A DNA stretch of 64,000 nucleotides from Phycisphaerales bacterium (lineage in GTDB: Bacteria; Planctomycetota; Phycisphaerae; Phycisphaerales; SM1A02). Below are positions 57,224-64,000 of the stretch, in pieces. Made by a program: the position numbers and the translations under genes. Below the pieces are notes generated by a model that did no database searches, was not told the origin of the DNA, and worked only from the letters and a program-made list of their open reading frames with translations. Numbering within the stretch: position 1 is the first letter of the stretch; every line of letters begins with the position of its first letter. The stretch covers positions 310,001 to 374,000 of the forward strand of contig JAQWNP010000006.1 of assembly GCA_029268515.1 (NCBI GenBank), read 5' to 3'.

Positions 57224-57976
57224 ATGGCCGAAACACCAACCATTCTCAATATCAACAAGAATGTTGCCACGATCACATTGAATGATCCGGCACATCGAAA
57301 TGCGCTTTCTCGTTCTATGTTTGATGGGCTTGAAGATGCCATAAGCAAGATTGAAGCAACGCCTTCTGTTTCGGTACTCCTACTCAATGGCGCAGGGACT
57401 ATATTTTGTAGTGGCTTTGACCTTGGTGCGGCGGTTAAACAACCACCAGTCATGGTTGAATTTTTAAATCGGCTTGGTTCTGTTCTAACGCGTGTGCGAT
57501 CCTTGCCGGCCATATGTGTTGTTGCTGTACAAGGGGCTGCCATTGCCGGAGGCTGTGCCCTGGCCTGCAGTGCTGATCTTGTTATCACTCACCCCGAAGC
57601 TCGCTTTGGCTATCCAGTTTTGCGGCTTGGAATATCACCTGCGGTAAGCCTACCGATGTTGCAAAATAAAGTAGGCGCTGGCATGGCTCGTAGCATGATG
57701 ATTGGTGGGAAGAGCATCAATGGCACCATCGCACTGCAAGCTGGTCTCGCTTCACATCTGGCTGCTGATTCTGATGGTGTTGCAAACGAAGCAGCTAAAC
57801 GCGTCAGTGAGCTAGCGGCAAAGCCACCCCATGCACTTGCCATTACAAAACAGTGGCTCAATGAGCTTGATGGTTCTGCTGATGACAAACCGCTCCGCTC
57901 AATTGTTGAACATACCGCTCCACTCGCAGAAGATCCTGAAGCAATCGAGATGATGCGGATCGTCTGGAATCGCTAA
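57224..57976 (+). CDS. Crotonase-fold (enoyl-CoA hydratase family) protein lacking both catalytic Glu
   Basis: 250 residues with the crotonase fold: ITLNDPAHRNALSRSMFDGL, the oxyanion hole segments FCSGFDLGAAV and VQGAAIAGGCALACSADLVI. The two hydratase glutamates (Glu144 in GGGCE, Glu164 in GQPE of rat enzyme) are replaced by Ala (GGCALA) and Val (FGYPVLRLG). It probably binds an acyl-CoA but is not a classical hydratase. Possible roles include another crotonase reaction. There is no fatty-acid gene next to it. Confidence 0.88.
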   Translation: MAETPTILNINKNVATITLNDPAHRNALSRSMFDGLEDAISKIEATPSVSVLLLNGAGTIFCSGFDLGAAVKQPPVMVEFLNRLGSVLTRVRSLPAICVVAVQGAAIAGGCALACSADLVITHPEARFGYPVLRLGISPAVSLPMLQNKVGAGMARSMMIGGKSINGTIALQAGLASHLAADSDGVANEAAKRVSELAAKPPHALAITKQWLNELDGSADDKPLRSIVEHTAPLAEDPEAIEMMRIVWNR

Positions 57977-57982
57977 TGCCTT

Positions 57983-58011
57983 GCCAAAGGGTCGCTATGA
58001 ACCCTCTTGGC
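57983..58011. terminator. Hairpin between convergent crotonase and NDH-2 genes
   Basis: GCCAAAGGGT (57983-57992) pairs with ACCCTCTTGGC (58001-58011), apart from a small internal mismatch. The loop includes the end of ndh. No U tract follows, so it is a weak terminator or mRNA-end structure. Confidence 0.35.
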
Positions 58012-59311
58012 CATCTTTGGATTCGTCGTTGTGGAAGTGCAAGGTTCGATTCGCCCATAACTGCGAAACATCATGCCGTGTAAACGAATCGATAAACCAA
58101 TCTAGCGCTACGCGGACTCGCCGACCAAAACGTGGCATCTTCATTAAGTAAATCATCCGCCACATCACCCAGGCACCAAATCCTTCTACTTTCATGCCTA
58201 GGATCTTGGCAACACCCTGGTGTCTTCCCATAGCAACCAATGAACCAAGGATATTGAAGACAAATGGCTTGGTTGCCTTCCCTCTTGATTTAGCTGCAAT
58301 GTTTTTCCCTAAGTGTTTGCCCATTCGCATCGCGTGCTGTGCTAATGGTGGGTAAGGCTTCCCGTCTGGATCTGGGTTAAACGCGGTGTCACCCAGCGCC
58401 CAAACATTATCAAAGCCCTTGACCCGCATATCCGCTTCACACTCAATATACCCTCGCTCATTCAGAGGAAGCCCAAGTTCCTTGTTCATCGGATGCGGTG
58501 CAATACCAGCACACCAGATGGTTGTGCAGGATTCCAGTCTTTCGCCTGAGTCCAGAACGATATGGTCATCAGCAATGTGTTTAACAGATGTGCTTAATCG
58601 AACATCAATATCTCTTTTGAGCAGCGCTTCTTCAGTGAACTTAGAAAGCTTGTCACCCATAACACTCAAGAGTTGCGGCGCCATCTCAACAAGTACAAAG
58701 CGGCAATCAGATGGCTCAACTGCTCCATAGAGTCGGGCGGCCTTGCGCATAAATACTTCAAGTTCACCGAGCGCCTCGACGCCCGTAAAACTTCCGCCAA
58801 TAACAACTGTTGTTAACAGACGTTTGCGTTCTGTCGGATCCTCTATGGCATTGGCTAGCTCTAGTAGCTGTATGGCACGATCACGAAGCGCAACCGCATC
58901 ACTCAAACTCTTAAGCTGCATGGCATTCTCTCGAACGCCTGTCACAAACTTCTCAGGCGGAATCATGGTGACACTGCCGAGCGCAATAACCAGTTCGTCG
59001 TATTGAATAGTCTGTGTTTTTGTGTCACCAACAAGTTCATAACTGACAGTCTTACTGCCAACATCAACTTTATTGACTGATGCCATAATGAATCTTGTGT
59101 CAGAGATAAAATCTCGAATCGGGATCACGGCATGACGGGGCTCAACACTTCCCGTACCCGCCTCTACTAAAAGAGGATAGAAAATGAAATAGTTATGGTG
59201 GTCGATGAGAACAATCTCAACATCTTGGCCGCGCATCGTCTTTTCGAGACTCTGTGCTGTATAGGCACCACCAAACCCACCACCCACTATGACAATTGTC
59301 TTCGAAGCCAT
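57995..59311 (-). CDS. ndh: Type II NADH dehydrogenase (NDH-2)
   Basis: 438 residues. FAD-binding IVIVGGGFGGAYTAQSLEKT, NAD-binding TVVIGGSFTGVEALGELEVF, the second flavin site VWALGDTAFNPDPDGKPYPP and AQHAMRMGKHLGKNIAA. The amphipathic C terminus (WVMWRMIYLMKMPRFGRRVR) would anchor it to the inner membrane. It passes electrons from NADH to quinone without pumping protons. Confidence 0.93.
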   Translation of the reverse strand: MASKTIVIVGGGFGGAYTAQSLEKTMRGQDVEIVLIDHHNYFIFYPLLVEAGTGSVEPRHAVIPIRDFISDTRFIMASVNKVDVGSKTVSYELVGDTKTQTIQYDELVIALGSVTMIPPEKFVTGVRENAMQLKSLSDAVALRDRAIQLLELANAIEDPTERKRLLTTVVIGGSFTGVEALGELEVFMRKAARLYGAVEPSDCRFVLVEMAPQLLSVMGDKLSKFTEEALLKRDIDVRLSTSVKHIADDHIVLDSGERLESCTTIWCAGIAPHPMNKELGLPLNERGYIECEADMRVKGFDNVWALGDTAFNPDPDGKPYPPLAQHAMRMGKHLGKNIAAKSRGKATKPFVFNILGSLVAMGRHQGVAKILGMKVEGFGAWVMWRMIYLMKMPRFGRRVRVALDWFIDSFTRHDVSQLWANRTLHFHNDESKDGQEGS

Positions 59312-59347
59312 CTAATACACTCCCTACTAAGATCTAAGTGGGCGATG

Positions 59348-59824
59348 TTACCCCATCCCGGGATCGGCTGCGTCCCTCATCAACGAGTGACCGCCCACGA
59401 CTGACTCAATAACTCGTGTTCTTGCTTCTGGATTGGGTTGATCCACTGGTAATGGATCATGAGTCAGTAGTAATACAAAGGCCCAGGCACCCGGCATCGC
59501 GGAGACCACAACACCAAAAATACTCAAACGCTTGCCAGTTCGATATTTGTGACGACCAATAATCTCACACAAGATGATGACGAGCGCAATGATTACAAAT
59601 TTAAAGACAATAAGCCCCCAGAGGCCACCACCCTCGATAGCAAGAAGAGCGATAGGGTTGACCTCACTGCCTCCGAAGGCAAGGACGATTCGCGTCATAA
59701 TGATGTCCATTGCTGAAACAAAGACCAGCCAAACATAAGTGTTTGGATAAAGAACCTGAGATCGAAGGCCCCCTTTACCCTTTGGCTTATCGTCCGAACC
59801 AGATTCTTTCTTTGCATCACTCAT
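59348..59824 (-). CDS. DUF5658-like small membrane protein
   Basis: 158 residues from ATG 59824 (a GTG two codons earlier is possible). The first ~22 residues are charged. Membrane segments at ~28-50, ~65-85 and ~100-120 follow; VSAMDIIMTRIVLAFGGSEV then NPIALLAIEGGG fits the D...T...GxEvNP signature of DUF5658. Function unknown. Confidence 0.7.
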   Translation of the reverse strand: MSDAKKESGSDDKPKGKGGLRSQVLYPNTYVWLVFVSAMDIIMTRIVLAFGGSEVNPIALLAIEGGGLWGLIVFKFVIIALVIILCEIIGRHKYRTGKRLSIFGVVVSAMPGAWAFVLLLTHDPLPVDQPNPEARTRVIESVVGGHSLMRDAADPGMG

Positions 59825-59855
59825 TGGCACTGTCTAAGCGCTGCCCCAGCAGCTA

Positions 59856-61757
59856 TCAGATAATTGGATCGTGCTTTGGAAGATTATTCACTTCACTTGT
59901 ATCCAACGTAACCAGCTGCTCTTGGTGACGACGAGCATCGGTCTCATCGACATAATCACTATGGCAAGCTGCTTTTTGACCTTCACCAGCTTCTGCTTTT
60001 TTGCCAACCTTACTCGCTAATCGGTGCACCTCATCTGGTGAAAGCACCCCGCGTTGCTCCAGGATCTGACGCTGCTCATCTGAAAGCGCCTCAGTGCGCT
60101 GGGGCTTGTCCCAAGCATAGCTGTCGTCTTTTCCAGAAGCGAACTCCTGAATCTCCTTTGAGATCCGAACACTACACCAATCATGCCCACACATTGCACA
60201 GAAGTCTGTGTCTACATCAAGATCCTCATCATGTAAGGCACGAGCTGTATCTGGATCAAAGCTCAGTTCAAAGTGCTTCTCCCAATTGAGCGCTGCTCTC
60301 GCTTTGGTAAGTTCATCATCCTGATCCCGTGAGCCAGGAATACCAAGCGCCACGTCCGCTGCATGCGCAGAAATCTTGTAAGCAATACAACCTTGTTTCA
60401 CATCATCTTGTTTGGGCAATCCCAAATGTTCCTTTGGTGTTACGTAGCACAACATCGATGCGCCATGGTAGGCGGCATTACATGCACCAATACATGAAGT
60501 GATATGGTCGTACCCCGGAAAAATATCAGTCACCAAAGGACCTAACACATAAAATGGTGCGCCATGACAACGTCGGCGCTGAAGTTTCATATTGAACTCA
60601 ATCTGATCGAGAGGAACGTGGCCTGGCCCTTCAACCATCACTTGCACACCGTGTGCCCACGCTCGTTCTGTTAGCTCACCAAGTGTTTCTAGCTCAGCAA
60701 GCTGTGCGTGATCCGTAGCGTCTGCTAAACCACCTGGCCGCAGTCCATCACCAATAGAAAATGAGACATCGTACTGCCGCATTATTTTGCAGATGTCATC
60801 CCATAGTTCATACATGAGATTTTCACTGTCTTTGTGAAGCATCCACTTCGCAAGCAATGAACCTCCGCGAGAAACAATGCCGATCAGTCGATTCTTGACA
60901 TAGCGAAGATGGCCGCGCCGAACACCAGCATGAATCGTAAAGTAATCAACACCTTGTTTAGCCTGATGCATCAAGGTCTCAAGAACACAAGTTGCATCCA
61001 GATCCTCTAATTTTCGCCCAATAATCATTGAATAGATCGGAACGGTTCCAACTGGAAGCGTGCTATGTTTTATGATCGCCTCACGGCACTCATCGAGATT
61101 CCCGCCAGTCGAAAGATCCATAGCGGTGTCTGCGCCCCAGCGCGCTGCCCAATCGAGTTTCTCAACTTCTTCATGCGTGCCAGATGACACTGGTGAAGCA
61201 CCCATATTGGCGTTGATTTTTGTTCGCGAGGCCCGGCCGATTGCCATTGGGTCTAAGCGCTGAGCTAAGTGAACCCGATTTGCTGGGATGATCATGCGAC
61301 CTGCAGCAATCTCATCTCGAATCTGCTGTGGTGTTAGGTGCGTTTCGCGTTCCGCCACCCGATCCATCTCAGGTGTCACTGTTCCGAGCCGTGCGTGCTC
61401 TAACTGCGTGATAGGGACGAAGCCCTCTGGGGCCACTGCTCTCAATGGTCGATCATGTTGACCATGCCCAAGGCATCCCTCAGGGTGCTCTTCGATCGAC
61501 CAACCAGCAGGCAAGAAATCCCAGGCCGTCTTTTCAGAAGCTGGTGGCATGCCAGGCGTGTCGGGCGATGAATACGCCAATGGGCCACCGATGTCGGGGC
61601 GATTCGCAAAGCTCCCTGGTGTGGTTCCTTGCACTTGAGTTGACGGACTTGAGGCCCCGTGCATGGGAAGACTTTCTACAAATACCTCGTTGTCACAACT
61701 TTGTAAATCAACATCACTGGGATCGTTTGTTGGTACGTGAGACTTTGTCTTAATCAT
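59856..61757 (-). CDS. thiC: Phosphomethylpyrimidine synthase ThiC
   Basis: 633 residues, full length. It is a radical-SAM enzyme that converts aminoimidazole ribotide to HMP phosphate for thiamine synthesis. Features: [80 protein letters not shown], and the C-terminal cluster motif [18 protein letters not shown] that binds 4Fe-4S. The ATG has GAGG eight bases before it. No TPP riboswitch is visible upstream, unusual for thiC. Confidence 0.97.
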   Translation of the reverse strand: MIKTKSHVPTNDPSDVDLQSCDNEVFVESLPMHGASSPSTQVQGTTPGSFANRPDIGGPLAYSSPDTPGMPPASEKTAWDFLPAGWSIEEHPEGCLGHGQHDRPLRAVAPEGFVPITQLEHARLGTVTPEMDRVAERETHLTPQQIRDEIAAGRMIIPANRVHLAQRLDPMAIGRASRTKINANMGASPVSSGTHEEVEKLDWAARWGADTAMDLSTGGNLDECREAIIKHSTLPVGTVPIYSMIIGRKLEDLDATCVLETLMHQAKQGVDYFTIHAGVRRGHLRYVKNRLIGIVSRGGSLLAKWMLHKDSENLMYELWDDICKIMRQYDVSFSIGDGLRPGGLADATDHAQLAELETLGELTERAWAHGVQVMVEGPGHVPLDQIEFNMKLQRRRCHGAPFYVLGPLVTDIFPGYDHITSCIGACNAAYHGASMLCYVTPKEHLGLPKQDDVKQGCIAYKISAHAADVALGIPGSRDQDDELTKARAALNWEKHFELSFDPDTARALHDEDLDVDTDFCAMCGHDWCSVRISKEIQEFASGKDDSYAWDKPQRTEALSDEQRQILEQRGVLSPDEVHRLASKVGKKAEAGEGQKAACHSDYVDETDARRHQEQLVTLDTSEVNNLPKHDPII

Positions 61758-61991
61758 TTAACTTTCCTCTTCGTCCTGACACGTCACGGCTTACTACAAC
61801 TACCCGATACTTTATTGAACGAGTAATCAGTGACTCTTTTATGCGTTAGTACTCTCAACATCTGCCGAAGTGTTCACTATTTCTCGACCAGTACACACCG
61901 GCAAAGATCCACGGGCCTTTCTGAGTCAAATATGACAAAGTCATGTTGACGACCTGAGGAAACAACTGACATTGTACCCCCATAGCCGGAC

Positions 61992-63548
61992 TTATGGGTT
62001 CGATGTGGATGAGTGGTTGGGAAGCAGTTTGGACTGCTTTAGATGCTGATGTATCTCGGTCCGGATCCGACGTGCGCTCAGCCCAGCGGCCTGACCATGA
62101 TCAGCACCTGGCAGCATCACAATGTACCCCGTACCGCTTGATTCTGGAGCCTTCGATTGAACCATCTCTGAAAACCGTTCGACGGCGCGCTCCAGATAAA
62201 ATGAATCTTTATCTCCACAGATCAGATGGACACGATTTAACACCACTGGCTGGAGAGCAGGCCACTGCTTCTCAACAAGGCGTGTGATGTCATAGTTCGA
62301 CCAGTTTGCCACAACCTCGTGGTCAATCTTGCCTGTGGATTGATCAAAAAGTGGAAGCGGCTTTTGCGTTGTCGGATCAAGCGGAGAGAACATCGACTCC
62401 CACGTATCCCATTGCTGGCCCGAACCACCACTTGGATCCATGGCCCACTCCATATCTGTTTCTTGCTTGATCGTCATGGCAACTTCATCTGAATCAGTGC
62501 GATAAACAGGGCGAGCTTTACCTGTCTTGTCTACAAAGATGTTGTCTTCTTGATAAAGATCAACCATGCCAAAAGCTGAGAAGTCAATCGGATCTGGCGC
62601 CGTTGACCATGTCCCACCAAAAACATCGGGGTGATTAAGTTGTAGCCATAGTGCGGCCCAACCTCCGGAAGAATGTCCCGTCAGCAGTCGCCCCTCCGGC
62701 TTATCCGCCAATCGAAAGTTGGCTTCTAAATGTGGAATCAGTTCTTGAACCAATGCGGTTGCACGTGGTCCATTGGCCGGACTATCAGCAAATCCGTGAT
62801 GAGATAATGGCGCATCTGGATCAAGCAAGACATAAACAACTGGTAACGAGTTTTCCGTCCGCGACTGCTGCCTCGCCAGTCGCCTTACACCTTCAAGACG
62901 TCCACCAAAGCCTGGAATCATATAAACAGCACCCCACTTGTGCTGCTCATTTTCAGACGCCTCATAGCCGACTGGCAATACAACTGCGGCACGATGGTTC
63001 ACTGGGAAACCTGCATGTGCTGACAGGAGCGGGCTTGGCAATTCTATATATCTGACATTTGGGAATTGAGGTGCCTCTGAAACCTCAACAACTTGATCTA
63101 AGACGATGTTGATCTTGTCATCAGCTGACCTTGAAACAGTCCATTTCTGTGGTCTGCTATATACATTCCCTTCACCCTCCGAATGCGAACGCACGCGATG
63201 ATCAACATCAAGTACCGCTTGAACCCGAAGTACACCGTCAAGTTGATCGAGTGGCACAGGCACAGACACGACGTTATGAGAGAGCTCTATCTGGTCGCCT
63301 GGCTTAAAGTCACGAACCGCCATTGAAGCAATCGGCTGCGGGTCTTCATAAAAAGGACCGTCCATTGGATCAGTTCGATCCCACCGCCACCCCTGCTTGT
63401 TGACCACAAACAGTATCAATCTGCCTGTGCGTGGCGTGCCGCCAAGATCTTCGGAAAGCGTGACTACATAAGAATCTGCTGACGAATATGTGCTACAGAA
63501 CAAACTAAAGAATACGAACAAGCAACTCATCTGCAGCCAATTAATCAT
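61992..63548 (-). CDS. Secreted alpha/beta-hydrolase, esterase family
   Basis: 518 residues. Signal peptide ~1-25 (LFVFFSLFCSTYSSADS). An N-terminal beta domain (~26-180) precedes an esterase-D-like catalytic domain with VYMIPGFGGRLEGVRRLARQ, the nucleophile elbow LLTGHSSGGWAALWLQLNHP, and a His near the end (MLPGADHGQAAGLSARRI). It probably acts on an ester outside the cytoplasm. The ATG overlaps the stop of the MFS transporter gene (ATGA), suggesting that the two handle the same compound (inference). Confidence 0.82.
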   Translation of the reverse strand: MINWLQMSCLFVFFSLFCSTYSSADSYVVTLSEDLGGTPRTGRLILFVVNKQGWRWDRTDPMDGPFYEDPQPIASMAVRDFKPGDQIELSHNVVSVPVPLDQLDGVLRVQAVLDVDHRVRSHSEGEGNVYSRPQKWTVSRSADDKINIVLDQVVEVSEAPQFPNVRYIELPSPLLSAHAGFPVNHRAAVVLPVGYEASENEQHKWGAVYMIPGFGGRLEGVRRLARQQSRTENSLPVVYVLLDPDAPLSHHGFADSPANGPRATALVQELIPHLEANFRLADKPEGRLLTGHSSGGWAALWLQLNHPDVFGGTWSTAPDPIDFSAFGMVDLYQEDNIFVDKTGKARPVYRTDSDEVAMTIKQETDMEWAMDPSGGSGQQWDTWESMFSPLDPTTQKPLPLFDQSTGKIDHEVVANWSNYDITRLVEKQWPALQPVVLNRVHLICGDKDSFYLERAVERFSEMVQSKAPESSGTGYIVMLPGADHGQAAGLSARRIRTEIHQHLKQSKLLPNHSSTSNP

Positions 63549-64000
63549 GTTGTATCTGCTTCCAGTGTGACAGTTTTATAGCCACCTCTCATTCGAAAGC
63601 CAATAATCATCGCTATGTATGAAACAAACATGATGGCAGGAAGTATGGCGACGTAACGGAGTGCTGCACTTTTTCCCTCACGCTGTGCTGTTGCTATCAG
63701 TTCTCTATGTTCATTAGCAGGCACATTGGCGCCCTTGTTTAATGATTGGTACTGACCAAAGAGGCTGTCTTTAGGTTCGCTTATATACTCAGCAGCCATC
63801 GTAGGCGCATTTGCTTGCAGTGTTGCCACAACTGTTCGATCCTGAACATTACCAAGCCACGGATTTCCCAGAATTCCTACGCCAAGCATGCCAACACCAG
63901 CAATCACATTAATGGTCATCGCCCCGCCACGAGGGAAACGTTCTGCCACAACACCCAGTGTTGTAGGCCAGAAGAATGTTTGCCCAATCGCATAAATTGT
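63545..64000 (-). CDS. MFS transporter, C-terminal part; start beyond the right edge
   Basis: 151 residues are visible, in an open frame from the right edge (IYAIGQTFFWPTTLGVVAER). The segment FPRGGAMTINVIAGVGMLGV and a last membrane helix (RYVAILPAIMFVSYIAMIIG) fit the last helices of a major facilitator; a soluble loop of ~60 residues lies between. The substrate is unknown. It is coupled to the esterase gene. An internal GTG at 63949 is not the true start, because the family signature runs through it. Confidence 0.8.
   Translation of the reverse strand, partial: TIYAIGQTFFWPTTLGVVAERFPRGGAMTINVIAGVGMLGVGILGNPWLGNVQDRTVVATLQANAPTMAAEYISEPKDSLFGQYQSLNKGANVPANEHRELIATAQREGKSAALRYVAILPAIMFVSYIAMIIGFRMRGGYKTVTLEADTT

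Noticed and set aside
61758-61991. TPP riboswitch before thiC
   Set aside because: The conserved CTGAGA and ACC-TGATCTGG segments are not found on the minus strand.

Overview
The window is a gene-dense chromosomal segment of a Gram-negative bacterium with moderate GC. I infer a member of the Planctomycetota, most likely a Phycisphaerae-type lineage. The grounds are a type II secretion/pseudopilus cluster with an oversized N-domain-rich secretin-like protein, two groEL genes around one groES, several polytopic membrane proteins with N-terminal zinc ribbons, DUF47/PiT phosphate genes, and a leucyl-tRNA synthetase with a large insertion. No 16S rRNA is present, so the placement is inference. I see no rRNA, tRNA, CRISPR array, insertion sequence, integrase or phage gene.

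Region 1 (1-12.2 kb, all minus strand) is a type II secretion/pseudopilus operon. In transcription order it holds gspF, gspG, gspH-, gspI- and gspJ-like pseudopilins, gspK, a PilM/PilN-type (GspL-like) platform protein, a GspM/PilO-type protein fused to a GspC/PilP-type domain, and a giant secretin-like protein that runs off the left edge. At least 1,456 residues of it are visible, with about 16 tandem Secretin_N-like repeats. The ATPase (GspE) and the prepilin peptidase are not in the cluster.

Region 2 (12.3-22.8 kb, minus strand) is a protein quality-control block: groEL with a long Gly-Gly-Met tail, groES, a second groEL without that tail, dnaJ, grpE, an FmdB-type zinc ribbon, rnr (RNase R) and acs (acetyl-CoA synthetase). 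No dnaK is present.

Region 3 (23-29.9 kb) holds a zinc-ribbon membrane protein, an isolated MoxR AAA ATPase, a bacterial PH-domain membrane protein overlapping hpt, mgtE, and a phosphate pair (DUF47/PhoU-like regulator then PiT transporter). A PhoP-box-like direct repeat lies upstream of the phosphate pair.

Region 4 (30-45.6 kb) is mainly housekeeping: folC and leuS; a DUF2314-like/DUF2007-like gene pair; a phosphotransferase-PDZ protein pair; yicC, secG and tpiA; then, divergently, alaS, a small coupled gene of unknown function, a sugar-phosphate isomerase/epimerase-type TIM barrel protein and an MDR oxidoreductase.

Region 5 (45.6-64 kb) is mixed: two tandem paralogous small membrane proteins, an M20 amidohydrolase, a YbdK-type carboxylate-amine ligase, clpS, tmk, a zinc-ribbon membrane protein with a NeuD-type acyltransferase, an FKBP lipoprotein, another zinc-ribbon membrane protein, a DUF481 outer-membrane protein, a UbiB kinase, an unrecognised gene, a crotonase-fold protein lacking both hydratase glutamates, NDH-2, a DUF5658-like membrane protein, thiC, a secreted esterase, and the C-terminal part of an MFS transporter cut by the right edge.

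The strongest candidate for something unusual is the giant tandem-N1 secretin-like protein and the hybrid T2SS/T4P-style platform encoded with it. Some genes (folC, gspF) have no Shine-Dalgarno sequence but a -10-like hexamer 6-9 bases before the ATG, which suggests leaderless transcripts.
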